A DNA stretch of 64,000 bases. Source: Geovibrio thiophilus (lineage in GTDB: Bacteria; Chrysiogenota; Deferribacteres; Deferribacterales; Geovibrionaceae). The notes under the pieces were generated by a model. It searched no databases. It was not told the origin of the DNA and was given only the letters and a program-made list of their open reading frames with translations. The translations under genes were made by a program, and so were the position numbers. Of the stretch, positions 8,275-17,218 are shown piece after piece. Every line of letters starts with the position of its first letter. The first letter of the stretch is position 1. The stretch spans positions 1 through 64,000 of the forward strand of contig NZ_CP035108.1 in the NCBI RefSeq assembly GCF_004087915.1, given 5' to 3'.

Positions 8275-9800
8275 TTTTCCTCCGCAACCTGTATCAAACG
8301 ATAACCCGCCCACTCTTTTATTGTAACATAGGGTCTGTTGATTTTTCCTGTTTTATCACTGTCAACAAATACAAACCCGCCGTCAGCGGGCAGATTTTTA
8401 TCGGCATTTTTCCCGTAATAAACATTAAATGACGGCACACGCTGAGTCCATACATTGACCTTTATATTTTTTCCCGCAGTGTAAAGCGCTGCCTCCCTGA
8501 CCGGAGCCTGCTTAATATCCGCCACCAGAGGAATATAAAGCACATTCAGCGAGATTACGGTAAAAAACGCCAGTACAGCGATGAATGTCCTGTAGCTGAG
8601 CGTCCTTATGAGACTCATCACAACAGCCACCGCAAGCATCGCACCAACCGGAACGGTGTAAGTCATATCCAGCCTGCGCCCTGTCTCAAGCAGCATCTCC
8701 GCCGCCGTCAGGCTGCCTGTCTTCGCCGCAACAGACGGAATAATAAAGGGCAGAGAGAGCAGAAAAATAAAATAAGCAAATATCGGCAGGGCAAACAGAA
8801 TCTTTTTTCTGTGATTATTGAATACATAAGCGCAGAGTATGAAGAGCGGGGTCATGCCGCTGAGTATAAGGTGCGGAAGCTTCGTTCCGCTGAGAGCAAA
8901 AAAGATGAAGACAAAAAAGAACCAGATCATCATATATCTTGAGAAGAAATCGTTCCACAGCGGACGCAGACGCTTGAGCACGCTGAAAAGAAGGGATGTT
9001 CCGGGAAGGAGCCCTGCCAGCAGAAGCGGAATATAGTATGCGAAACCGCCCCCCTGCGCCGCTCCGCCGAATCTGCCCGGATTATTCTTCGCAAGGAAAC
9101 CGCTGACAAAAACATCCCCGTACTCCATATATTCAACGACATACCACGGCAGGGCGATAATAAGCATGATTCCGATCCCCAAAGGGGAGAAAGCAGCCCT
9201 CAGCCACTCCTTCATGCGTCCGGCGGAGAGGAAAAACAGTCCGCTCACCGCAAAAGGAACAAGGGCGGCAACGGGTCCTTTTGTCATTGCGCCCAGACCT
9301 GCGGCGGCAAAAGCAAGGTATACGTACTTTTTCCTTCCGGTTTCAAAATACTTGTAAGCAGAGAACATCGAGCCAGCCAGAAAGAGGTTGAGCAGGACAT
9401 CCGCAACCGCCAGCTTGGAAAAGACAGAGACTATGACGGATGAGGAGGCGATAAAAGCGGAGTTAAACGCCATCTCCTCGTTTCTGGTATTTCTGACAAA
9501 AAATAATATGAGAAGAATCCAAGCGCACGCAGCCAGAAGGGAGGGGAGGCGAAACGCCAGCTCTTCCGCTCCCAGAAGCTTTACGGAAGCTGCCTGAAGC
9601 CAGTAGATGAGAGGCGGGTTATCGAAATCGGGTCTGCCGTCCAGATACGGGGTGAGCATGTCGCCGCCCTGTGCCATCGCCGCCGAGCCTTGGGCAAAGG
9701 TGCCTTCCGATGTGTCAAAAAGAGGATTTGAGGCTGTTCCGTAAAAAAAGCTGAAGAAAACAAGCAGACAGAGCAGCAGATACTTTAACACACCCTTCAA
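8271..9800 (-). CDS. ArnT/PMT-like membrane glycosyltransferase (GT39/GT83)
   Basis: 509 aa polytopic membrane protein with about 11-12 hydrophobic helices and a C-terminal soluble part. The first periplasmic loop has the hallmark acidic pair region TSEGTFAQGSAAMAQGG and LDGRPDFDNPPLIYWLQ, matching the D/E-containing loop and DxPPLxYW motif of ArnT/PMT-type enzymes, which take a sugar from a polyprenyl-phosphate donor and attach it to an acceptor on the periplasmic face. It is followed immediately by the ArnC-like enzyme that could supply its donor. The acceptor (lipid A, protein or glycan) cannot be decided from the sequence. Confidence 0.85.
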   Translation of the reverse strand: MKGVLKYLLLCLLVFFSFFYGTASNPLFDTSEGTFAQGSAAMAQGGDMLTPYLDGRPDFDNPPLIYWLQAASVKLLGAEELAFRLPSLLAACAWILLILFFVRNTRNEEMAFNSAFIASSSVIVSVFSKLAVADVLLNLFLAGSMFSAYKYFETGRKKYVYLAFAAAGLGAMTKGPVAALVPFAVSGLFFLSAGRMKEWLRAAFSPLGIGIMLIIALPWYVVEYMEYGDVFVSGFLAKNNPGRFGGAAQGGGFAYYIPLLLAGLLPGTSLLFSVLKRLRPLWNDFFSRYMMIWFFFVFIFFALSGTKLPHLILSGMTPLFILCAYVFNNHRKKILFALPIFAYFIFLLSLPFIIPSVAAKTGSLTAAEMLLETGRRLDMTYTVPVGAMLAVAVVMSLIRTLSYRTFIAVLAFFTVISLNVLYIPLVADIKQAPVREAALYTAGKNIKVNVWTQRVPSFNVYYGKNADKNLPADGGFVFVDSDKTGKINRPYVTIKEWAGYRLIQVAEEK

Positions 9801-9872
9801 TATTCACCACCGTTTAAACCCTGAAAAAGAAGACTAGCATAATAGCCGTATTATGGAAACATTTCCGTAAAT

Positions 9873-10577
9873 TCAGGAGTGCGGAACCTTTATATTCATT
9901 CCCTCAAGCTGCTTCTCCACATATTCCATGTGCTCCAGCATATATTCATAAGCTTTTTCAGGATTGCGGCTTTTTATGGCTTCAAAAATCTTCCGGTGGA
10001 GGGTGTCCACCTCTTTTGTGCCGCCGGCGGGTCTTATGTGTCTGCGAACCTCATAGGTCACTTTGGTAATCCACTCGTAAATAGTGTTCATCACATGAAC
10101 TATCAGAACATTGTGCGAGGCATAGGAAATAAGCGCATGGAAGCTGGCATCGCTCTCATAGTCTCTTTCCGAATCCTCCATCTCGTTGAGGAACTCCTCA
10201 AGCTGCTCTATCTCCTCTTCCGTGGCACGCGTAGCGGCGGCTTTTGCCGCCCATGTCTCAAGGATTTTCCGGAGTTCCATGAGATCCCCCATGGCATCAT
10301 CCTTATTGAGCATTTCGGTGAATGCCTGAGAAAGCACAGGGGAAGCGGCAGACTGTACATAGGTTCCGTCACCCTGAATCTGCTTCAGGAAACCGTGCGC
10401 CTCAAGCTTTTGCAGCGCTTCCCGCAGTGTCGGACGGCTGACGCCCATCTGCACCGCAAGCTCTCTTTCCGAAGGGAGTTTTTCACCCGGCTTCAGTTCT
10501 CCGATCAGAACAAGCTCTTTAAGCTGTCTGTAAATTTCATCGCTAACTCTTTTAGGTTTGATCTTCTGAAATCTCAT
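9873..10577 (-). CDS. FadR-subfamily GntR transcriptional regulator (FCD domain)
   Basis: 234 aa. The N-terminal winged helix (about 8-76) has the GntR signature LIGELKPGEKLPSERELAVQMGVSRPTLREALQKLE. The C-terminal all-helical FCD domain (about 90-225) holds the D...H...H metal/ligand pattern (DASFHALISYASHN, then H near 195). Relatives include PdhR, LldR and FadR, controlled by small carboxylates such as pyruvate or lactate. The neighbours give no obvious target; it is co-directional with the two glycosyltransferases, but a 72-bp gap and the unrelated function argue against shared control. The effector is not predictable here. Confidence 0.88.
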   Translation of the reverse strand: MRFQKIKPKRVSDEIYRQLKELVLIGELKPGEKLPSERELAVQMGVSRPTLREALQKLEAHGFLKQIQGDGTYVQSAASPVLSQAFTEMLNKDDAMGDLMELRKILETWAAKAAATRATEEEIEQLEEFLNEMEDSERDYESDASFHALISYASHNVLIVHVMNTIYEWITKVTYEVRRHIRPAGGTKEVDTLHRKIFEAIKSRNPEKAYEYMLEHMEYVEKQLEGMNIKVPHS

Positions 10578-11046
10578 CCGTCCGACCCCGCAGTAAAAAC
10601 AATAATAAAACAGCGATATGACATACTGCTAAAACAGCCGTTTGAAAAGAACAAATGCACAAATCATACCCAAAGCGTCTATTAATTCTCTCTTAAATCC
10701 GCACGTGCTTTAAGCAGTGTTTACCAAAGGTCTTACCCTTTAAACATCTTGCCGTTCATTAACATATACTATAAACACACCCCTAAGGCAACGATTGAAT
10801 ACGCTGTTTTGAAAATATGGATGACTGACGGAAGCGAATCAGGACGTCAGCATTTCAGGCTGGATTTAATATCCGCAGGAAACAGCAGTCGGTTTTATAA
10901 ACAAATTGGTATGGAATATCGAAAAATTTGAGTATATAATTCTCCTAATTATTTATCTGACGCAATTGCGCTCTAATAGGTAAATTTTATTAAGAATTAT
11001 AAATTTGCTGCAAATTTCTGAAATTCCGCTCTATAAAAAGGTTGCG
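10578..11046. other. AT-rich divergent intergenic region
   Basis: 469 bp between the GntR regulator (minus) and the sensor kinase (plus). Visible items are an isolated TATAAT at 10935-10940 on the plus strand without a convincing -35, and the perfect palindrome CGCAATTGCG at 10961-10970, just upstream of the kinase, as a possible operator. A short open frame at 10749-10931 has no family character or ribosome-binding site and is not called. Confidence 0.4.
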
Positions 11047-12897
11047 ATGAATTGTTCTGCTAAAACCGTAACGGGCATCTGCGCCGCGCTTGTCATTCTG
11101 TATGCCGCAAACATATTCTGTGTCCATGCGGTGCTTTCCGGCTATGCCGGAAAAAGGCTTGCTGCTGAGACAGCCTCCGCCGCAGACATGGCAGCGGACA
11201 GAATCTCTCTTACCCTGAAAGACATACGCTCTGAATCCCTGTTTATAATTGAGAGCATTGCAGGGCAGAGCGAGCAGTCACGCGCTGCGGTTCTTTCATC
11301 CTTTATACAGACAAAGCCTGAAATAACCGAAATTGTGGCGGCGGATTCCGAAGGTTTTTCATGGTTCACCGCGGGACGCGCGGAAACACCCCCCATAGGC
11401 GCCGATTATTCCGCTGAGAAATCGATCTCCGCTCCGCTTGAAACAAAAAGCACACACACCGGACAAATCAGAACGGACGCCTCGGACGGTTCGCCCTATA
11501 TCGAAATATCCGCTCCGCTGATAAACCCCGAAACAGATAACACAGACGGAGCCGTGAGGATCAGAATTTCACTGGGCATGCTTAAGGACGCGGCGGCGGC
11601 AGCGGTTCCCGAAGGGATGAAGACTGCGGTTCTCATAGGGAAAGACGGAGAAATGATAGCGGGGGACATGAGTCCTTCCGAGAAAAACATGCTCACCGCA
11701 TCCGCCCGCCTGAGCGGTGGAGAGACCCACGCCTTTTCTCCCGAAGAATACATAATTTCTTACAGTAAATTCAACTTTGACGGTAATGAGCTCACTGCCG
11801 CCGCTTATCTGCCCGGCGGAAAAGTGTCCGCCTTAATATCGCCAAGCCTTAAAAGTTACGCCGCAGCGTCTCTGGCTGTATTTCTGCTTGCCGTGCCCTT
11901 TGCTGTCTTCATAGTGCGCAGATACAGATCTCCCTATGAAAAATGCGGGGAACGGATGCTGGAAACGGAAAAAGTGCTTGAGCCCGCATTTACAGAAGCA
12001 CTCAAAGGAAAAAGCGGAACAGAGTACACGGAATGCTTTCTGGACGCCTGTGAGGCAACCGTCAATTCTTTGAGAAGGGTCTCTGAGGAATCGGGCAGGT
12101 GCACCGCAGAGCTTGTGGAAAAGCGTACCGAGCACCTGAAAAGCGAGATAAACGAGCTTCAGCGCAAGCTGAAGGAGGAATACACCAAGAATACCAAAAA
12201 AGACCAGATGATGATCCGCCAGAGCCGCCTTGCCGCAATGGGAGAGATGATCTCAAACATTGCTCACCAGTGGCGCCAGCCACTGAACGCCCTCGCTCTT
12301 ACAATTCAGGACATAGAGGATTCGTACCGCCACAATGAAATCAATGATGATTACATAAGGGACACCGTGGAAAAATCCATGGAGCTTATTCTGCATATGT
12401 CCGTCACCATTGACGATTTCCGCAATTTTTATAAAACCAATAAAGACATAATGGAGTTCAGTCTGAAACGCGCGATAGACGAAGCTATGAAAATTATCAG
12501 CGCAAGCCTGAAAAACTCCAGCATTGATATAGAAATCGACTGCAAGCATGATGTCACGGCACACGGATACCCCAATGAGTTCTCTCAGGTTATCCTGAAT
12601 ATTCTCAGCAACTCCAAGGACGCTCTCATAGATAACAGACCCGCCGGCAGGCTGATAAAAATCTCCATAGAAAAAACTCCGGAAGGCAAGGGACGCATAA
12701 TCATAACCGATAACGGCGGCGGCATCCCCGCCAATGTAATAGACAGCGTGTTCGACCCCTACTTCACTACGAAGGAGCAGGGCAGAGGCACGGGCATCGG
12801 TCTCTACATGTCCAAAACCATCATCGAAAACAATATGGGCGGCAAGATCGATATAGCGAATATCGGTGACGGTACAAAAGTCACCGTCGAACTGTAG
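11047..12897 (+). CDS. Membrane sensor histidine kinase with periplasmic sensor domain
   Basis: 616 aa from the ATG at 11047, chosen over an upstream TTG at 11005 because AAAAGG lies 5 bases before it. Topology: a membrane helix (about 8-30), an extracytoplasmic dCache-like sensing region (about 35-260), a second helix (about 275-292), a coiled coil (about 365-395), a HisKA dimerisation domain with phospho-acceptor His in IAHQWRQPLNALAL, and a HATPase domain with N-box NILSNSKDAL, G1 DNGGGIP and G2 GTGIGLYMSK. The AHQWRQPL type is frequent in Campylobacterota and Deferribacterota. No response regulator is adjacent, so it is an orphan kinase. Its last 15 codons and stop are repeated downstream in every unit of array B. 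Confidence 0.9.
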   Translation: MNCSAKTVTGICAALVILYAANIFCVHAVLSGYAGKRLAAETASAADMAADRISLTLKDIRSESLFIIESIAGQSEQSRAAVLSSFIQTKPEITEIVAADSEGFSWFTAGRAETPPIGADYSAEKSISAPLETKSTHTGQIRTDASDGSPYIEISAPLINPETDNTDGAVRIRISLGMLKDAAAAAVPEGMKTAVLIGKDGEMIAGDMSPSEKNMLTASARLSGGETHAFSPEEYIISYSKFNFDGNELTAAAYLPGGKVSALISPSLKSYAAASLAVFLLAVPFAVFIVRRYRSPYEKCGERMLETEKVLEPAFTEALKGKSGTEYTECFLDACEATVNSLRRVSEESGRCTAELVEKRTEHLKSEINELQRKLKEEYTKNTKKDQMMIRQSRLAAMGEMISNIAHQWRQPLNALALTIQDIEDSYRHNEINDDYIRDTVEKSMELILHMSVTIDDFRNFYKTNKDIMEFSLKRAIDEAMKIISASLKNSSIDIEIDCKHDVTAHGYPNEFSQVILNILSNSKDALIDNRPAGRLIKISIEKTPEGKGRIIITDNGGGIPANVIDSVFDPYFTTKEQGRGTGIGLYMSKTIIENNMGGKIDIANIGDGTKVTVEL

Positions 12898-13594
12898 CCA
12901 TCACAGTTCCACGGATGGAACTGCGCCGTGCGAAGCGAAGCCGCATTCAATGCGGCGCGAGCGTGCAGATAAATCCGACAGGATGTACGGATTTACCTTA
13001 TCAGTCAGATATAGCGAATATCGGTGACGGTACAAAAGTCACCGTCGAGCTGTAGCCATCACAGTTCCACGGATGGAACTGCGCCGTGCGAAGCGAAGCC
13101 GCATTCAATGCGGCGCGAGCGTGCAGATAAATCCGACAGGATGTACGGATTTATCTTATCAGTCAGATATAGCGAATATCGGTGACGGTACAAAAGTCAC
13201 CGTCGAGCTGTAGCCATCACAGTTCCACGGATGGAACTGCGCCGTGCGAAGCGAAGCCGCATTCAATGCGGCGCGAGCGTGCAGATAAATCCGACAGGAT
13301 GTACGGATTTATCTTATCAGTCAGATATAGCGAATATCGGTGACGGCACAAAAGTCACCGTCGAGCTGTAGCCATCACAGTTCCACGGATGGAACTGCGC
13401 CGTGCGAAGCGAAGCCGCATTCAATGCGGCGCGAGCGTGCAGATAAATCCGACAGGATGTACGGATTTATCTTATCAGTCAGATATAGCGAATATCGGTG
13501 ACGGTACAAAAGTCACCGTCGAACTGTAGCCATCACAGTTCCACGGACGGAACTGCGCCGTGCGAAGCGAAGCCGCATTCAATGCGGCGCGAGC
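12850..13594 (+). repeat. Array B: 158-bp tandem repeat including the 3' end of the kinase gene
   Basis: About 4.7 units with an exact 158-bp period; the repeated GATATAGCGAATATC begins at 12850, 13008, 13166, 13324 and 13482. The first copy is the genuine kinase 3' end (15 codons plus TAG). Each unit then has hairpin H1 (CAGTTCC/GGAACTG, loop ACGGAT), linker CGCCGTGCGAAGCGAA, hairpin H2 (GCCGCATT/AATGCGGC), linker GCGAGCGTG and hairpin H3 (AAATCCG/CGGATTT, loop ACAGGATGTA). The copied codons have no start codon, so they are a passive relic. Copies 2-4 share GAGCTG where the first and last have GAACTG. The last unit stops after H2 at 13594. Confidence 0.95.
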
Positions 13595-13612
13595 TCCATT
13601 CATCATAACCGC

Positions 13613-13646
13613 ATGTCACTCTGAACGGAGTGAAGAGTCTCAAACC
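13613..13646. repeat. Small dispersed palindromic repeat (CTCTGAACGGAGTGAAGAG type)
   Basis: An imperfect palindrome, GTCACTCTGAACGGAGTGAAGAGTCT, in which ACTCT pairs with AGAGT. It resembles the CATTGCGAA...GAAGCAATC repeat inside array A and element E, a type I recognise as common in many bacterial intergenic regions. Position 13595-13730 otherwise holds only the putative dnaX promoter. Confidence 0.5.
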
Positions 13647-13690
13647 TCAGAAGCTCCGTTAACAGCGCCTCCCGACCCGCTCCCTAAACT

Positions 13691-13719
13691 TTGCATTGAC
13701 TATACAGCCCCGCTAATCT
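13691..13719 (+). promoter_or_regulatory. Possible sigma-70-type promoter for dnaX
   Basis: TTGCAT (13691-13696) and TAATCT (13714-13719) are separated by 17 bp. The predicted transcription start lies only a few bases before the dnaX ATG at 13731, so the mRNA would be almost leaderless. This is weak evidence on its own. Confidence 0.35.
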
Positions 13720-13730
13720 AAAAATTATGT

Positions 13731-15380
13731 ATGTCTTATCTTGCTTTAGCCCGAAAACTCAGACCCCAGAATTTTGATGAGATAGTGGCACAGGAATTTG
13801 TGGTCACTACCTTGAAAAACGCCATTGAGCTGGACAGACTCGTCCATGCCTATCTCTTCACCGGTCCCCGGGGCGTGGGCAAAACCAGCACGGCGAGGAT
13901 CTTCGCAAAGGCGCTCAACTGCCTTGACCCTCAGGGGGTAAACCCCTGCAATAAATGCGAAAATTGCCGTGAGATAACAGACGGAACCTCTATGGACGTG
14001 ATAGAGATAGATGGCGCATCCAACAGGGGCATAGACGAAATACGAGACCTGAGAGAAGCTGTCCGCTTCTTCCCCGTTAAATGCAGGAGAAAGGTCTACA
14101 TCATAGATGAGGTTCACATGCTTACGGAGCAGGCGTTCAATGCACTGCTCAAGACCCTTGAGGAGCCTCCTTCACATGTGGCGTTTATTCTCGCCACCAC
14201 TGACGCTCAGAGGATACCCGCCACAATTATTTCCCGCTGCCAGAAATACGATTTCCGCAAGATTCCCTTTGAGCAGATGCACGATTCCCTCACCGATGTG
14301 CTCTGCAAAGAGCAGATAGAATATGAGGACGACGCCCTTAGCCTGATCATCCGCAACTCGGACGGATGTATGCGTGATTCGCTCTCCATGCTTGACCAGA
14401 TAATCGCCTTCACCGGCGGAAAGGTGGACGAGACAAACACCGCTTTTCTGCTGGGCTTTTCCGACACTAATCTTATCGAAGATCTTCTGAAAATTATCCT
14501 TGAGGAAAATACCGCTGAAATACCCGCGATAGTTGAGGAGATATGCGCAAAAGGGATAAGCCTCCGCTTCGCCGCGGAATCCCTCATTGAACATACCCGC
14601 AACCTCCTCTTTTTCATAGCCACAGGCGGCAGGAATACCAAGGAGCTCACCAGCCACGAAGAACAGCTTTACCGCAGCCTGTCCGCCAAAGTCACCGAGC
14701 ACAGGCTTTTCGCCCTGTTTCAGGTTTTCCAGAAGCTCCTTAACGACCTTAAATTTTTCAGCTTTGAGCAGTATGTGTTTGAGTTTGCCGCATACAAGGC
14801 TGCGTCTCTTTCATCCGTAATACCTGTTTCAGGAACTGGAGCTGTTCAGACACAAACTCCGGCGAGGCAGAGAACAGAACCGCCGAAACAGCAGCCTGCA
14901 CCGAAGGAACCTCACCAGCCGCATCAGCAGAGCGAAACCCCGTCCGGTGACGACCCTTGGAAAAGCATGGTGCGCCACGCAGCCAAGGAAAACGGCAAAG
15001 TGGCGGGCTATCTTGAGAACGTATTTCTCTCCGGTGTGGCAGGGGATGAGCTCCGAATAGGCACCACGGAGGACAAGAAGTTCTACTTCCAGATGCTGAA
15101 CCGACCGGAGCATCTCAAATATCTGTCCGAAACCGCAGGCAGGTTCTTCCCCGGCGTGACTAAGGTAAAACTGGCTCTGGAAAACGAGCCGAAAAAAAAA
15201 ACTCTGACTGAGACAAGAAAGGAAGCGGAAACCTATCACGACCGCAAGACGAGAAAGGAAGCGGAAGACAACGAACTGGTAAAAAAACTTGAAAAGGAAT
15301 TTAACGCCAAAGTCATTGGCATAGAAGTAATAAAATTTTCTGCTGACGAAGAAACCGAGCAGGAAGCCGACTCTGATTAA
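13731..15380 (+). CDS. dnaX: DNA polymerase III tau/gamma subunit DnaX
   Basis: 549 aa clamp-loader ATPase. It contains Walker A GPRGVGKTS (about 45-53), a four-cysteine zinc module (CLDPQGVNPCNKCENC), Walker B with DEVHML, sensor 1 (ATTDAQ) and the SRC motif (SRCQKYDF). After the AAA+ core and collar (to about 360) a Pro/Gln-rich linker (PARQRTEPPKQQPAPKEP) leads to a charged C-terminal tail with EAETYHDRKTRKEAED. It is involved in loading DnaN and tethering polymerase III cores. It sits alone between array B and the ClC gene. Confidence 0.96.
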   Translation: MSYLALARKLRPQNFDEIVAQEFVVTTLKNAIELDRLVHAYLFTGPRGVGKTSTARIFAKALNCLDPQGVNPCNKCENCREITDGTSMDVIEIDGASNRGIDEIRDLREAVRFFPVKCRRKVYIIDEVHMLTEQAFNALLKTLEEPPSHVAFILATTDAQRIPATIISRCQKYDFRKIPFEQMHDSLTDVLCKEQIEYEDDALSLIIRNSDGCMRDSLSMLDQIIAFTGGKVDETNTAFLLGFSDTNLIEDLLKIILEENTAEIPAIVEEICAKGISLRFAAESLIEHTRNLLFFIATGGRNTKELTSHEEQLYRSLSAKVTEHRLFALFQVFQKLLNDLKFFSFEQYVFEFAAYKAASLSSVIPVSGTGAVQTQTPARQRTEPPKQQPAPKEPHQPHQQSETPSGDDPWKSMVRHAAKENGKVAGYLENVFLSGVAGDELRIGTTEDKKFYFQMLNRPEHLKYLSETAGRFFPGVTKVKLALENEPKKKTLTETRKEAETYHDRKTRKEAEDNELVKKLEKEFNAKVIGIEVIKFSADEETEQEADSD

Positions 15381-15451
15381 CAATATTTCAATTTAACTGT
15401 TTCATTTTGAACCGAAATGATCTAAAACGTCAACCTTCATAGACAGGGAAG

Positions 15452-17215
15452 ATGGATACTGTAAAACTGAAAGCAAGCCTTTCAAAATTCAGCCTGAGAA
15501 AGTACCTAGACGGACACGAAGATCTCTACATGCTTCTGACCGCCGTGGTTATAGGTCTACTCGCCGGCGGCGGCAATATCATATTCCGTCATATGATCAG
15601 CTTCTTTCAGGGGATTTTCTACGGTGACGCATCCGAATTCGCCCTTGAAACTTTCAGAAACACTCCCGTATGGAAAATAATCCTCATACCCGCAGTCGGC
15701 GGTCTGATGGTGGGGATTATCTCAATATCATTCAAATTCGCAAAAGGGCACGGTGTGCCGGACGTTATGCGTGCCATGGCACTGAACCGAAACATATCGC
15801 CCTTGGTTGCTCTCATAAAATCGGTTTCCTCCGCTATAACTCTCGGTTCCGGCGGCTCGGCGGGACGTGAGGGACCGATAGTTCAGATAGGCGCCGCCAT
15901 AGGCTCCGGCGTGGGCAAGCTCTTCCGTTTTTCATCCAACAGAATGCGCACAGTGGCGGCGTGCGGAGCGGCGGGCGGTCTGGCTGCGACCTTCAACGCT
16001 CCCATCGGCGGAGCTATGTTCGCGGCTGAGGTTCTTCTCGGCGAGTTCGGACTCAAGACATTCAGCCCGATAATAATCTCATCAGTTATAGCGACAGCCA
16101 TATCAAGGGCGTATCTGGGTCACGAAGTAACCTTTGATGCGCCTATATACGAGCTGGTCAGCATATTCGAGCTGCCGCTCTACGGAATTCTAGGTCTCGT
16201 CTGCGCCGTGGTTGGCGTTGTTTTCATACGCACCTTCTACTTTATCGAAGGAAAATTTGAGGGGCTGAGCATTCCCTCATGGATAAAACCGGCAATAGGC
16301 GGGCTCATGATGGGCTGCATCGCCCTCGCCTCTCCGGAGGTTATGGGAGTGGGGTACGACACAATAGTGAATGTCCTCCACGGCAACCAGCTTGGTGCGT
16401 TTCTCATTGTCATAGTAGCGCTTAAAATAATAGCCACTTCATTCACACTAGGCTCGGGCGGAAGCGGCGGACTTTTTGTTCCCTCCCTGTTCATTGGCGC
16501 TGTTACGGGCGGCTTCTTCGGCTGGGCGGCTCACATGGTTTTCCCCGCAAGCACCGCAGGCAGCGGCGCATACGCCCTTGTGGCAATGAGCGCCATGCTC
16601 TCCGCCACTCTGCGCGCGCCCATGACGGCGATACTTATCATCTTTGAAATTACTCAGTCATACACGGTAATACTGCCGCTGATGATGACCGCTATTATAG
16701 CCAATCTCGCCGCTGAGAAGCTTGAGAAGGAATCGATCTTTACATGGGTGCTCACAAAACAGGGCGTGCGCATAAAGAAAGGAGTGGAAGAAAAGATTCT
16801 GGAATCTATTCGCGTGAAGGATGTTCTCTTCACGGGAGTCACGTCATTCAGGGAGAACACCCCTTTCAGGGATATACTCAGCGGAATACAGTCCGCCCCG
16901 CATATGCACTTTCCCGTTCTTGATGATAAAAACTGCCTTATCGGAATGATCTCCCTTGTGGATATTAAGGAAGTTCTTTTTGAGCAGGGACTTGAGGATT
17001 TAGTCGTGGCGGGGGACATCTGCACGAGGAAGAACATAATCTACCTTGAGCCGGAAAACACACTGACAGAAGCCATGGAAAAGCTCGGCAAAAAGGACTT
17101 GGAAGCGCTCCCCGTTGTGCAGGATACGCCGGACGGACTGAGATTTACGGGACTTCTCCGCAGGGGTGATCTTATAATAGCCTACAACAAGCGGGTTGCC
17201 GGAATTACGGATTGA
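15452..17215 (+). CDS. ClC-family chloride channel/antiporter with C-terminal CBS pair
   Basis: 587 aa. The membrane domain (about 25-430) has the selectivity-filter motifs GSGGSAGREGP (gating Glu in REGP) and GSGGSGGLFVPSLFIGA, the two signatures of ClC proteins. The C-terminal part (about 450-585) forms two CBS modules (FPVLDDKNCLIGMISLVDI and LPVVQDTPDGLRFTGLLRRGDL), which usually bind adenosine nucleotides and regulate gating. Whether it works as a channel or a Cl-/H+ exchanger is not settled. The stop is 3 bp from the stop of the convergent ankyrin gene. Confidence 0.93.
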   Translation: MDTVKLKASLSKFSLRKYLDGHEDLYMLLTAVVIGLLAGGGNIIFRHMISFFQGIFYGDASEFALETFRNTPVWKIILIPAVGGLMVGIISISFKFAKGHGVPDVMRAMALNRNISPLVALIKSVSSAITLGSGGSAGREGPIVQIGAAIGSGVGKLFRFSSNRMRTVAACGAAGGLAATFNAPIGGAMFAAEVLLGEFGLKTFSPIIISSVIATAISRAYLGHEVTFDAPIYELVSIFELPLYGILGLVCAVVGVVFIRTFYFIEGKFEGLSIPSWIKPAIGGLMMGCIALASPEVMGVGYDTIVNVLHGNQLGAFLIVIVALKIIATSFTLGSGGSGGLFVPSLFIGAVTGGFFGWAAHMVFPASTAGSGAYALVAMSAMLSATLRAPMTAILIIFEITQSYTVILPLMMTAIIANLAAEKLEKESIFTWVLTKQGVRIKKGVEEKILESIRVKDVLFTGVTSFRENTPFRDILSGIQSAPHMHFPVLDDKNCLIGMISLVDIKEVLFEQGLEDLVVAGDICTRKNIIYLEPENTLTEAMEKLGKKDLEALPVVQDTPDGLRFTGLLRRGDLIIAYNKRVAGITD

Positions 17216-17218
17216 CCC

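Noticed and set aside
10749-10931. 60-aa frame between GntR and the kinase
   Set aside because: No ribosome-binding site, no family match by eye, in an AT-rich spacer.
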